Translations under genes and position numbers: made by a program
Shown here: piece by piece, positions 1 to 7,577 of the stretch
Numbering within the stretch: position 1 is the first letter of the stretch
Layout of the letters: each line of letters opens with the position of its first letter
The notes under the pieces: model-generated
Seen by the model: the letters and a program-made list of their open reading frames with translations, nothing else
Databases searched by the model: none
Told to the model about the DNA's origin: nothing
Assembly (NCBI GenBank): GCA_023301405.1
Contig: JALZUX010000076.1
Span: forward strand, 1-18,512
Origin: Granulosicoccaceae bacterium
Lineage (GTDB): Bacteria; Pseudomonadota; Gammaproteobacteria; Granulosicoccales; Granulosicoccaceae
Direction of reading: 5' to 3'
Length of the DNA: 18,512 nucleotides

Positions 1-300
1 AACATCCAGGTCAAGGCTGTTTAACGAATCATCCACCAGGCTTCTGCCCAATTCTAACTCCAGCCCGATGCCTGGCCATCCCCACCATCCAGCGGCGACT
101 GTTGCGACGGGCAACGAAAATCGTGAGTTGGAAATTCTAATGGATTGCCAATCGAGGAATGCCGATGCATAGATCGGCAATGAAGTCGTCGGCGAATTGC
201 CAAAGCTTAAAGCCCGAGAAGAAGATAGCGGGCTGGCAGAATAGCCTAATGCTGGCGCTAATAGCAGCGTAAGCAGGCAAGCAAAACGGGTTTGCGACAC
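1..300 (-). CDS. Secreted, probably outer-membrane protein, 5' part only
   Basis: An open frame of 100 codons begins at a GTG (position 300, minus strand) and is still open at the left edge, so the C-terminus is missing. The first ~22 residues look like a Sec signal peptide: MSQTRF, then the hydrophobic run ACLLTLLLAPALG, with likely cleavage near YSA. The mature part is rich in alternating polar/hydrophobic stretches with many Ser, Trp and Gly (FLDWQSIRIS, AAGWWGWPGIGLELELG), the style of short amphipathic beta strands in outer-membrane barrels. I do not recognise the family. A stop codon lies in frame about 15 codons upstream with no ATG between, so GTG is the only ordinary start; a ribosome binding site is not obvious. 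An overlapping frame at 137-427 has no such pattern and I take it as a shadow. Confidence 0.5.
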   Translation of the reverse strand, partial: MSQTRFACLLTLLLAPALGYSASPLSSSRALSFGNSPTTSLPIYASAFLDWQSIRISNSRFSLPVATVAAGWWGWPGIGLELELGRSLVDDSLNSLDLDV

Positions 301-573
301 GTTTATTATCCGAAAAATGCGAAATGCCAGTGTACCAAATACTGGTCACCTTGCTAACAATTTGTAATGCCAGTGATCTTATCGATAAGCCAGCACGGCA
401 CTGAGCAAGGCCAAATAAAAGCAGCAAATGCTGGCAGCCAGACCCCTTTCAGGCGTTATACTTACCCTCACCACGACAACCCATCGGCAAGATTTCAAAT
501 TGCGTCTATCATGCAGGCACAAAGTCTTCCCCATGGAAAAAACAACATTCTCCCAAACTTGCTGAACAGATCA

Positions 574-1506
574 ATGAACCAAACTTCTTACTTACCACCC
601 TCTATTGTTCGGGTAGAGAAAATTGCGCTTAACGGCCCGGGCGTGGTGATACTCACCGGGCCATCAAGTTGCGGAAAAGGCGAAGTTGCTAACGCACTTT
701 GTGAACTGCTATCTATCGATCCTGAACGCCACCTTTCAATGGGGGTGATTCTACGCACAACCATCGAACGCGCCAAAGAAGACAAAAAATTCAGCGCACT
801 TTTAGCAGATAAATACTCGCTATCTCATGAAGTTAGTATGTTTGATAGCATAGACACCAGTGACGAACTCACAGAAAAAGTTCGCCGTTATCTGCCCGAA
901 TTACAAGCGTACTTTGATCGCCCGAAAGACGCAGCAGATGCGGATGCCAACCAACTTGAATGGTTAGAATTTTGTACCGCTCGAGGACTACTTATCCCGA
1001 ATCGATGGACTCAGGATCTCATTGCCGCTGCAATTGATGTCATACTGCAGTCACCGACAGCAGACGGCACCAGCGGGTATGACAGCCCATTTATTCTTGA
1101 CGGTTATCCCAGAACCGAAATCGCTGCAGAACACCTATTGGGCTATCTACGTGGTGTTGATGTGCCGGTACTGAAAGTTTTACATTTGTCGATCAGCAAG
1201 GCTGAGATGAGTGCTCGTGCCGGCAAACGTGGCCGTGCCGATGATCACACTGAGGCGCTGCGCAGCCGATTTGAGTTCTATGTTGAAAATGTTCAGCCGT
1301 CCGTTGACTACCTAAAAACAGAACTCGGTGGCGCATCTGTCGCACTGATCGATGCACACCAACCGGCTTACACTAATAACGATGGCAAACGCGAGTTTCA
1401 GCTACAGGCATCCATAAATAATGTTGTCTCCACCGCGCTTCGCGCCTTGGGCGTGCCGCGGGTAATTGTTCGGGACCTCATTGAAGCCCCACGCGAGCAA
1501 AACTAA
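574..1506 (+). CDS. Adenylate-kinase-like P-loop nucleotide kinase, enlarged
   Basis: Likely cytoplasmic phosphotransferase of the adenylate kinase / nucleoside monophosphate kinase superfamily; substrate unknown. Counted from the ATG at 574 (310 aa), the Walker A loop GPSSCGKGE is at 29-37. LDGYPRT at 175-181 matches the adenylate kinase LDGFPRT signature. RGRADD at 219-224 with arginines 230 and 232 matches the LID and following Arg region (adenylate kinases: R..DD....R). About 80 extra residues (roughly 64-145) sit between the NMP-binding part and LDGYPRT, so it is much longer than the ~215 aa adenylate kinase. The start is uncertain: in-frame ATGs also occur at 367 and 511, none with a clear Shine-Dalgarno. 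A -10-like TATACT at 457-462 argues against 367. Convergent with gatB. Family call is firm, specific function is not. Confidence 0.7.
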   Translation: MNQTSYLPPSIVRVEKIALNGPGVVILTGPSSCGKGEVANALCELLSIDPERHLSMGVILRTTIERAKEDKKFSALLADKYSLSHEVSMFDSIDTSDELTEKVRRYLPELQAYFDRPKDAADADANQLEWLEFCTARGLLIPNRWTQDLIAAAIDVILQSPTADGTSGYDSPFILDGYPRTEIAAEHLLGYLRGVDVPVLKVLHLSISKAEMSARAGKRGRADDHTEALRSRFEFYVENVQPSVDYLKTELGGASVALIDAHQPAYTNNDGKREFQLQASINNVVSTALRALGVPRVIVRDLIEAPREQN

Positions 1507-1531
1507 TAACGGTAACACCCAGGCCTTTCTT

Positions 1532-1575
1532 CTACTGCGTGATGCAAGCTACGGCTTTAGCTTCTCACGCAGTAG
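1532..1575. terminator. Hairpin between convergent genes, possible bidirectional terminator
   Basis: CTACTGCGTGA (1532-1542) and TCACGCAGTAG (1565-1575) form a perfect 11 bp inverted repeat. An inner AAGCT/AGCTT pair (1546-1550, 1559-1563) extends the stem. It overlaps the last codons and stop of gatB and lies just after the kinase gene ending at 1506, between two convergent genes. Neither strand shows a proper U-tract, so Rho-independent termination is not assured. Confidence 0.45.
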
Positions 1576-2985
1576 CTCGTTAAGCTGACCCGGGTTAGCC
1601 TTACCGCGCGACACCTTCATCACCTGCCCGACAAAATAAGATAATAGTTTCTCTTTTCCACTGCGATACTGAGCTAACTGATCCGGACTGGCAGCAATTA
1701 CATCGTCGATCATTTTTTCAATTTCTGATGAATCAGAAATCTGCTGTAACCCCTCCCGCTCAACAATCACGTCGGCGGTGTCATCACTTGACCACATCTG
1801 ATCAAGAATATTTTTAGCTATTTTTCCAGAAATTGTGTTGTCATGAATTCGACTTAACAAACCGCTAAAACGGTCAGTTTGTACCGGTGAATCTGTCAAC
1901 TCAAGACCATCTTTATTCAACCGTGAAAATAGCTCACCAGTGATCCACGTACTGGCCAGTTTAGCCGATGCTCCACTGTCAACTAATACCGTTTCAAAAT
2001 AATCAGCGGTAGCCTTATCAGCGGTGAGTACCGACGCGTCATAATCTGAAAGTTCATAATCACTGACAAACCGTGCGCACCTGGCTTCTGGTAGCTCGGG
2101 CAGTGTTTGGCGAAGCTGCTCAATTAATTCATCATCCACTTCAACCGGCAACAAATCAGGATCGGGAAAGTACCGATAATCGTTAGCTTCTTCTTTACTG
2201 CGCATAGAGCGGGTTTCATCGTTATCTGAATCATACAAGCGGGTTTCCTGCACCACTTCACCGCCACTTTCCAGCAGATCGATTTGACGCTCAACTTCAA
2301 AATTGATCGCACGTTCCAGAAAACGAAACGAATTAACATTTTTTATTTCAGCACGCGTACCTAGCTTTTCTTCACCAACCGGTCGCACCGACACGTTTGC
2401 GTCACACCTGAACGACCCCTCTTGCATATTGCCATCACAGATATCGATGTATCGCACCAGCGAATGTATTTTACGAGCGTAGGCAACGGCCTCTTTGGCA
2501 CTACGCATGTCGGGCTCAGAAACAATTTCAAGCAGCGGGGTGCCGGCTCTGTTTAAATCTACGCCGGTCATGCCCTGATAGGCATCGTGTACAGACTTGC
2601 CAGCATCTTCTTCAAGATGAGCACGAGTCAAACCCACGGTTTTCACTACACCGTCATCAAGGGTGACTTCAACATTTCCACGCCCAACGATCGGCAGCGC
2701 CATCTGTGAGATCTGATAACCCTTGGGTAAGTCGGGGTAGAAATAGTTTTTGCGCGCAAACACGCTACGCCTACCGATTTCAGCATTAGTGGCTAGTGCA
2801 AACTTAATCGCCATCGTGACGACCTCCCGATTTAATACCGGCAGCACTCCCGGCATGCCCAAATCGACAGCATTCGCCTGTGTATTTGGTTCAGCACCGA
2901 ATTCGGTTGAACTTGCCGAGAAGATTTTACTCTTGGTGGCAAGTTGCGCGTGAATTTCGAGGCCAATGACCGTTTCCCATTGCAT
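1549..2985 (-). CDS. gatB: Asp-tRNA(Asn)/Glu-tRNA(Gln) amidotransferase subunit B
   Basis: GatB phosphorylates (ATP) the side-chain carboxylate of misacylated Glu-tRNA(Gln) or Asp-tRNA(Asn) and amidates it with ammonia channelled from GatA. The 478 aa length is normal. Visible signatures are the N-terminal GLEIHAQL at 8-15, LEEDAGK near 123-129, and the family-defining ETRLYD...[20 protein letters not shown] block in the middle of the chain. The C-terminal helical and YqeY-like tRNA-binding part ends normally in GNP-type sequence [15 protein letters not shown] at 2985 is preceded by GGAG at about 8 nt spacing. It is the last gene of gatC-gatA-gatB, 82 bp after gatA. Its presence suggests that Gln-tRNA and/or Asn-tRNA are made by the indirect route. 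Confidence 0.97.
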   Translation of the reverse strand: MQWETVIGLEIHAQLATKSKIFSASSTEFGAEPNTQANAVDLGMPGVLPVLNREVVTMAIKFALATNAEIGRRSVFARKNYFYPDLPKGYQISQMALPIVGRGNVEVTLDDGVVKTVGLTRAHLEEDAGKSVHDAYQGMTGVDLNRAGTPLLEIVSEPDMRSAKEAVAYARKIHSLVRYIDICDGNMQEGSFRCDANVSVRPVGEEKLGTRAEIKNVNSFRFLERAINFEVERQIDLLESGGEVVQETRLYDSDNDETRSMRSKEEANDYRYFPDPDLLPVEVDDELIEQLRQTLPELPEARCARFVSDYELSDYDASVLTADKATADYFETVLVDSGASAKLASTWITGELFSRLNKDGLELTDSPVQTDRFSGLLSRIHDNTISGKIAKNILDQMWSSDDTADVIVEREGLQQISDSSEIEKMIDDVIAASPDQLAQYRSGKEKLLSYFVGQVMKVSRGKANPGQLNELLREKLKP

Positions 2986-3067
2986 TGCGTTGCTCCGCGC
3001 CGCTGCCTAGTGAGCGGGCTTGTTCAATTAATATTTTGTACAGCTACTTGCTATTGAGCCTTACCAA

Positions 3068-4519
3068 CTAGGTAATTGAAGCTGGCATCTTGGTGTGCCA
3101 GTCAGTTGCCTGCTGGAACTGGTGAGCCACATTTAAGAGCTGCGCCTCCTTAAAATAGTTACCAACCAACTGCAACCCGACCGGTAAATTATCAACCAGA
3201 CCACACGGTACTGATATGCCGGGTAAACCCGCCAGGTTCGCAGGAATAGTGAAAATATCATTAAGGTACATTGCCACTGGATCGTCAGATTTTTCACCAA
3301 GCTTAAAAGCCGGCGTAGGAGTGGTGGGCCCAAGAATCAAATCAACTTCGCTAAACGCATTGCTGAAGTCTTGCGAAATCAAGTTGCGAATTTTCTGTGC
3401 TTTGATGTAATACGCATCGTAGTACCCTGCTGACAACACGTAAGCGCCCATCAGGATTCTGCGCTTTACCTCACGCCCGAATCCCTCGCCTCTGGATCGC
3501 TTATATAAATCTTCAAGGTCTACCGGATCTTCACATCGATAGCCGTAACGGACACCATCAAATCGAGACAAGTTTGAAGAGCATTCTGCCGGTGCCACCA
3601 CATAGTAGGCCGGCACTGAGAGGTGTTGGTTTTTAAGTTCAATCTCTACAAATTCTGCACCCAGCTTTTCAAGCTCTTTGATTGCTAGCTGCAGGTTATC
3701 TGCAATAGGCGCCGCAAGATCACTACCGAAATACTGTTTCGGCAAACCCACTTTCAGCCCTTTGATCGAATCATTAAGCCCGGCGCTGTAGTCATCAACA
3801 GGTTGCTCGATACTGGTTGAATCACGCTCATCAAAACCGGCCATTGCCTGCAGTACTAACGCACAATCTTCTGCTGTGGTGGCAAACACGCCTCCCTGAT
3901 CCAGGCTTGAAGCAAAGGCAATCATGCCGTATCGGGATATCCGTCCGTAAGTGGGCTTAATACCGGTAATACCGCAAAAAGCCGCCGGCTGGCGAATGGA
4001 ACCACCGGTATCAGTACCTGTAGTTACCGGTACTAGTCGAGCTGCCACCGCCGCCGCACTACCGCCGGAAGACCCGCCGGGCACCCGGGTGGTGTCCCAT
4101 GGATTGGCCACCGGACCAAAGTAACTATTTTCATTTGATGAACCCATCGCGAATTCATCCATGTTGGTTTTACCTAAGCACACCATACCGGCGGCCGCAA
4201 GCTTTTCAACAACGGTTGCGTCGTAAGGCGGAATAAAATTTTCAAGCATTTTTGAACCACAAGAAGTCCGGACGCCGTTAGTGCAGAAAATATCTTTATG
4301 CGCCATCGGCACACCCAGTAAAGGGTGATCCACACCCGCCGAGCGCTGTTCGTCAGCGGTAGCCGCCGCGGCAAGGGCAAGCTCGGGGTTGACATCGATA
4401 AAAGCATTGATATTCGATGAAGCTGCGATCCGGTTTAACAAATGCTGACAAATCTCAACACTACTGTACTCACCGTTGACAAGGTTCTTCCGTATGGTGG
4501 CTATGGTTTGTTTATGCAT
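3068..4519 (-). CDS. gatA: Asp-tRNA(Asn)/Glu-tRNA(Gln) amidotransferase subunit A
   Basis: GatA is the glutaminase (amidase-signature) subunit that releases ammonia from glutamine for GatB. All three members of the Ser-cisSer-Lys triad are present with canonical spacing: Lys75 in AHKDIFC, Ser150 in PGGSSGGS and Ser174 in DTGGSIRQP (75 and 24 residues apart, as in S. aureus GatA K79/S154/S178). The Gly/Ser-rich amidase signature runs from about 147 to 180. Length 483 aa is normal. The ATG at 4519 gives [11 protein letters not shown], a usual N-terminus. It lies between gatC (114 bp upstream) and gatB (82 bp downstream) in one operon. Confidence 0.97.
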   Translation of the reverse strand: MHKQTIATIRKNLVNGEYSSVEICQHLLNRIAASSNINAFIDVNPELALAAAATADEQRSAGVDHPLLGVPMAHKDIFCTNGVRTSCGSKMLENFIPPYDATVVEKLAAAGMVCLGKTNMDEFAMGSSNENSYFGPVANPWDTTRVPGGSSGGSAAAVAARLVPVTTGTDTGGSIRQPAAFCGITGIKPTYGRISRYGMIAFASSLDQGGVFATTAEDCALVLQAMAGFDERDSTSIEQPVDDYSAGLNDSIKGLKVGLPKQYFGSDLAAPIADNLQLAIKELEKLGAEFVEIELKNQHLSVPAYYVVAPAECSSNLSRFDGVRYGYRCEDPVDLEDLYKRSRGEGFGREVKRRILMGAYVLSAGYYDAYYIKAQKIRNLISQDFSNAFSEVDLILGPTTPTPAFKLGEKSDDPVAMYLNDIFTIPANLAGLPGISVPCGLVDNLPVGLQLVGNYFKEAQLLNVAHQFQQATDWHTKMPASIT

Positions 4520-4633
4520 GAGTCGGGTTATCTTTGCGATTGTGACAATAGACGCACTGGTATCACGTTGTCGTCGTTGTATTTATTTAAAAGGCGTAAG
4601 GCGTTATGCAGAAAACACCTTTCTATGGGCTGG

Positions 4634-4921
4634 TTACTCGATAACCTGCGGCACCAAGTAATGACCACCTTCCACCTCAGGGGCTATCGCTTGAAATTCA
4701 CCACGCTGATTAGTCTCTGTGACCTTGTCTTCCCGGAGTCGCTGAACAGCGTGCGTCGGATGGGCCATCGGCTCTACGTTTTCCGTATCGACATCGTCCA
4801 TGGTTTCAGCCAACGCCAGAACCTTTGACATTTCAGTGGCGTATTCAGCAACCAGTTTTTCGTCAATTTGCAGCCGTGCAAGGTGCGCCACGTCGGCAAC
4901 CGTTTTTGCATCCACAGCCAT
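4634..4921 (-). CDS. gatC: Asp-tRNA(Asn)/Glu-tRNA(Gln) amidotransferase subunit C
   Basis: Small scaffold subunit of GatCAB that wraps GatA and GatB together. The 95 aa product begins MAVDAKTVADVAHLARLQ, the usual GatC N-terminus, and keeps the HPT...LREDKV region and a C-terminal LVPQVIE tail matching the P.VIE ending of many GatC proteins. The open frame continues upstream to an ATG at 5032, which would give 132 aa, but those extra 37 residues fall partly in the dispersed repeat copy at 4976-5133 and have no GatC counterpart, so I use the ATG at 4921. First gene of the gatC-gatA-gatB operon and divergent from the MreB-like gene. Confidence 0.95.
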   Translation of the reverse strand: MAVDAKTVADVAHLARLQIDEKLVAEYATEMSKVLALAETMDDVDTENVEPMAHPTHAVQRLREDKVTETNQRGEFQAIAPEVEGGHYLVPQVIE

Positions 4922-5269
4922 GGGCAGATTCTCTGTATTCAAAACGCATAAGTTACCACAAACCACCCTCCCAAGTGACTGCCCAAGAACAAAGATCTTT
5001 TGCGGCCGCGGTCTTTTAGCCAGCGATTGCAATCAATCTCGTTAAAGAAGAAAGTCTATTCGCCTTTATTGATCAAAATATCTGACGCAAAAGGTCAGTT
5101 CCTGGCTACGATTCTCATTCTCGAACAGCCTCCCGTGATACCAATTAACGCCGCAGAAATACGCTGGACAAACAAATTACCGCAATCTGTGCACTTCAGG
5201 TGGCGAACAAATGACACCGGTCTATACTCATCTATCACCACCAATCGATTCTTATAGGTAGTGAAACAG
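4922..5269. other. Intergenic region between gatC and the MreB-like gene
   Basis: A 348 bp gap between divergent genes. Its middle is occupied by a diverged repeat copy (4976-5133). The right part should hold the promoter of the MreB-like gene; the best -10-like hexamer is TATACT at 5223-5228 without a convincing -35. The 55 bp next to gatC contain no clear promoter either. Small frames here (for example 5000-5257 plus) are explained by the repeat. Confidence 0.5.
4976..5133 (-). repeat. Diverged copy A of a ~160 bp repeat with terminal inverted repeats
   Basis: Inverted relative to the copies at 6608-6884. Read on the plus strand it starts ACTGCCCAAGAAC (4978-4990) and ends CATTCTCGAACAGCC (5116-5130), which correspond to the GGCTGTCC(A/G)AGAAC termini of copy B. 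The interior shares CGGTCTTTT, AAGAAG, TATTCGCC, ATATCTGAC and others. By hand, a 123-nt stretch aligns with copy B without gaps at about 94 matches. It sits in the divergent gatC / MreB-like intergenic region. Confidence 0.8.
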
Positions 5270-6325
5270 ATGCTTAAACGTCGAACAACAACTTTAGCGA
5301 GCCGCATTTCCATTGACACGGGCGGCTATCACACTCGCCTGTTCAGCGAAACTGAAGGATTGATACTGGATGAGCCATCTATTGGCCTACTGGATATGGA
5401 CCACCAACATGCCGGCTCCCGCGCAGTAAGCCGCTTCGGCCTCGTCGCTGCCGACCTGTTCGAGAGCGCACCGTCCGGCAAACGGCTGATCAACCCATTG
5501 CAATCCGACTGCAATAACAATGTAGGTCATTGCCCTAAGATGTTGGGTTATTTTCTAAAGCAGGCAAATCAAGAAGGCTTAATCGGCAAGTCTCCCATTG
5601 TATTGCTGGCGTTGCCGAGTGACATCACCGAGCTACAAACTGACCAACTAAAACACGCTTGTTTTACGTCTGGCGCATCCCGGGTTCATCTAGTCGACAA
5701 CGGCATCGCCATAGCTTTAGGCGCCGGGTTGCCAATACATCAACCCAAGCTATCCCTGTTGATAGATTTCGGCGCTCGAGGCGCTCGGCTATACGCCTAC
5801 GCTAACGATGAGATTATTGCCTCAACCAGCATCCCCTGTGGCGGAGACCTACTGACTGCAACGTTAACAACGGGAATACGCGAACACTTCGGAATACAGG
5901 TTTCAGACAAAACCGCCCAAGACACCAAGCATCGGATTGGTAGCGCCACAGCGGAAACTCAGAAACACCAATTGCGAAACTCCTGTCAGGTTCATGGCTT
6001 GGCGATCAGTGAACACTTCGACATGACATTCAGCCTGAGCATGGACGAAGCCCATGAAATTCTTAAGCCGGCTATGAATGAAGCAACACGTATAATCAGC
6101 GCGGCTATTCAAGGGATCTCAGCGCGCTTCCCGGGCCAGCTCAACGATACCTGCATTACGTTAACCGGCGGCGGCGCACAACTAGCACACATTGATCAAC
6201 TAGTCAGAAAAGCCACTAACCTTCCGGTAGAAATTGCAAAACGCCCACTTTCAACAGCCGCACGCGGTGGTGCTCTGATGCTGGAACGGATTCATGGCTC
6301 ACTTAAATCAACGGAAACAGCGTAA
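5270..6325 (+). CDS. Divergent MreB-like actin-fold protein with degraded nucleotide site
   Basis: Recognisable MreB homologue (351 aa; MreB is ~345). The N-terminus MLKRRTTTLASRISIDTGGY parallels MreB up to its phosphate-1 loop, EGLILDEPS (29-37) matches MreB EGIVLNEPS, LGAGLP (150-155) matches IGAGLP, and LTGGGAQL (298-305) is the adenosine motif, followed by the ARGGALML end. The nucleotide site is eroded: phosphate 1 is DTGGYHT (16-22) instead of DLGTANT, the IEEP segment carrying the catalytic Glu is VDNG (142-145), and phosphate 2 is DFGARGAR (166-173) instead of DIGGGTTE. ATG 5270 is chosen over GTG 5261 because AGGTAG precedes it and the N-terminus fits MreB. It is divergent from gatCAB, where proteobacteria often carry mreBCD, but slyX follows instead of mreC/mreD. 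Probably an MreB paralogue with an altered role; canonical filament ATPase activity looks unlikely. Confidence 0.8.
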   Translation: MLKRRTTTLASRISIDTGGYHTRLFSETEGLILDEPSIGLLDMDHQHAGSRAVSRFGLVAADLFESAPSGKRLINPLQSDCNNNVGHCPKMLGYFLKQANQEGLIGKSPIVLLALPSDITELQTDQLKHACFTSGASRVHLVDNGIAIALGAGLPIHQPKLSLLIDFGARGARLYAYANDEIIASTSIPCGGDLLTATLTTGIREHFGIQVSDKTAQDTKHRIGSATAETQKHQLRNSCQVHGLAISEHFDMTFSLSMDEAHEILKPAMNEATRIISAAIQGISARFPGQLNDTCITLTGGGAQLAHIDQLVRKATNLPVEIAKRPLSTAARGGALMLERIHGSLKSTETA

Positions 6326-6326
6326 C

Positions 6327-6338
6327 TTAACGCGTTAA
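6327..6338. repeat. 12 bp perfect palindrome TTAACGCGTTAA
   Basis: Directly after the stop of the MreB-like gene and about 70 bp before slyX. Too short for a terminator; it could be a protein-binding site or chance. Confidence 0.3.
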
Positions 6339-6408
6339 AACACAGTCCAACGGATGGTCAAGTTCTGTTGCACAATAGGTGGCCCATTAAGCACGTGCGG
6401 AGCCTACA

Positions 6409-6609
6409 GTGGAATCCAGAATAGAATCAGTTGAATTAAAAATAATGGACCTCGAGATGATCATCGAGCAGTTGAATCAAGTTGTTATTCGACACGAAAA
6501 CACTATTGATGTTCTCAGTCGTAAAGTGGCCGACTATCAGCAACAACTGCAAGCGCAAGCGTCACCCATCGCGCCTGCCTCTGAAGAAACACCACCACCG
6601 CATTACTAG
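6409..6609 (+). CDS. slyX: SlyX family coiled-coil protein
   Basis: A 66 aa protein of the SlyX family, small cytoplasmic coiled-coil proteins of unknown molecular function in Gammaproteobacteria. The pattern is typical: ESRIESVELKIMDLEMIIEQ begins the heptad region, LNQVV, and a short Pro-rich tail ending PPPHY, as in E. coli SlyX. The start is GTG at 6409 with CGGAG about 6 nt upstream. The stop codon at 6607-6609 overlaps the first bases of repeat copy B. It follows the MreB-like gene on the same strand by 83 bp, so both may share a transcript. Confidence 0.9.
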   Translation: MESRIESVELKIMDLEMIIEQLNQVVIRHENTIDVLSRKVADYQQQLQAQASPIAPASEETPPPHY

Positions 6610-6769
6610 GTGGCTGTCCAAGAACCAGGGTCGTTGCGAGGGTGTGAGATTTCGAGTCAGATATTCTGATCGATTGAGGCGAATAGTCATTCTTCTTTGA
6701 CGATATCGATCGTAATAGCTGGCCAAAAGACCGCCCCCGCAGTAAATCATAGTTCTCGGACAGGCTCCC
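6608..6769 (+). repeat. Copy B of the ~160 bp repeat, full length (162 bp)
   Basis: Begins AGGTGGCTGTCC at 6608 and ends where the same sequence restarts at 6770. Terminal inverted repeats: GGCTGTCCAAGAAC (6612-6625) against GTTCTCGGACAGGC (6752-6765), 12 of 14 pairing. It starts within the slyX stop codon. No transposase is encoded, so a MITE-like or other small non-autonomous element is possible. Confidence 0.85.
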
Positions 6770-6884
6770 AGGTGGCTGTCCAGGAACCAAGGTCGTTGCG
6801 AGGGTGTGAGATTTCGAGTCAGATATTTCTGATCGATTGAGGCGAATAGTTGTTCTTCTTTAACGATATTGATCGTAATAGCTG
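6770..6884 (+). repeat. Copy C of the ~160 bp repeat, truncated
   Basis: Direct tandem repeat of the first 114 nt of copy B; by hand there are 6 substitutions and one inserted T (in ATATTTCTGATC). It ends after TAATAGCTG at 6884, three bases before the stop codon of the minus-strand PetA-like gene, so the distal third is missing. Confidence 0.85.
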
Positions 6885-6887
6885 CCG

Positions 6888-7490
6888 TCAGGGCTTCTCT
6901 GTGCTGACAATTATCTTGCCGGACTCAAATCGCCATACCGGAATATTGGTGTTTTTACGAGACGACTGCTTTACCAACACCCGCCCCGCCAGGTCATAGC
7001 GACTGGCATCACAGCGATCAACAAAACCGCCTGAAAAACCAGTCTCAGATGGGATCAATGCGGGGTCATACTTCAACGCACACCCACTGCCTGTGCCCAG
7101 CCCCAGGGATACAAACCAGCCCGCTGTAATCGAACGCAATTCGTTTTCAAACGCTGCAGGCTGGCTGGAATTTTCACTATCAGGATCTTCCAGCGTGGCT
7201 GGTACGGCCGCCAGCAGCGCCTGCTCCTGAGAGGCGTCGCGGTAAGCAATTATCAGTGGCTTTCCAAACCATTCGACCAGATCAACCTCACCGGGTCGCA
7301 TATCATTAACGTCGAATGTTGTTTCAATCGCTTTGCTATTTACAGGAGCCGTGCTTTTGAGCAGCGGTGTAAAAATCACCCACGCGCCAATCAGCAAAGA
7401 GATCCAGAGCATAATTTTCACCAGTAAGCGCAACAGCAAACGGCGTCGATGAGGATCTGCAGGACTTATTGATGACAAAAGAATTACCAC
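6888..7490 (-). CDS. PetA/Rieske-type membrane protein lacking all [2Fe-2S] ligands
   Basis: A 200 aa protein with one N-terminal membrane helix (about 18-44) and a domain aligned to the cytochrome bc1 Rieske subunit PetA: PGEVDLVEWFGKPLIIAYR (66-84), DPDSENSSQP (102-111; PetA has DPNSENSEQP), RSI (119-121) and SRYDLAGRV (163-171). In canonical PetA the cluster motifs are CTHLGC and CPCH. Here they read GTGSGC (132-137) and DRCD (158-161). Both Cys and both His ligands are replaced (G132, G134, D158, D161), while the two disulfide cysteines (C137, C160) remain. It therefore should not bind a Rieske cluster; expected topology puts the domain in the periplasm. The start is GTG at 7490 (an in-frame stop is immediately upstream); no clear ribosome binding site, and TTG 7478 is an alternative. 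No petB/petC nearby. Function unknown. Confidence 0.8.
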   Translation of the reverse strand: MVILLSSISPADPHRRRLLLRLLVKIMLWISLLIGAWVIFTPLLKSTAPVNSKAIETTFDVNDMRPGEVDLVEWFGKPLIIAYRDASQEQALLAAVPATLEDPDSENSSQPAAFENELRSITAGWFVSLGLGTGSGCALKYDPALIPSETGFSGGFVDRCDASRYDLAGRVLVKQSSRKNTNIPVWRFESGKIIVSTEKP

Positions 7491-7577
7491 TCACAGGTAC
7501 GGTACAATATTGCCCTTTCAGCATAACAAGAGTTTCCCTCCCGTGCCGGACACAAGCTTAATTTTTCAGAGACCAAT

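Noticed and set aside
137..427. 96 aa minus-strand frame at the left end
   Set aside because: It overlaps the signal-peptide frame starting at 300 in another phase and the peptide resembles no family; the other frame has a clear secretory N-terminus.
4520..4633. Possible extra gene or structured RNA between gatC and gatA
   Set aside because: Only 114 bp with a short direct repeat (AAGGCGT twice); no open frame with a start signal and no strong hairpin.
4922..5032. N-terminal extension of GatC to 132 aa
   Set aside because: The extra 37 residues lie partly in the repeat copy and have no counterpart in GatC; MAVDAKTVADVAHLA at 4921 is the natural start.
5000..5257. 85 aa plus-strand frame upstream of the MreB-like gene
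   Set aside because: Its first half is repeat copy A and the rest is promoter-region sequence; no independent evidence for a gene.
6515..6790. 91 aa minus-strand frame across the repeats and the slyX end
   Set aside because: It runs from copy C through copy B into antisense of slyX; explained by the repeat, kept only as a weak coding question.
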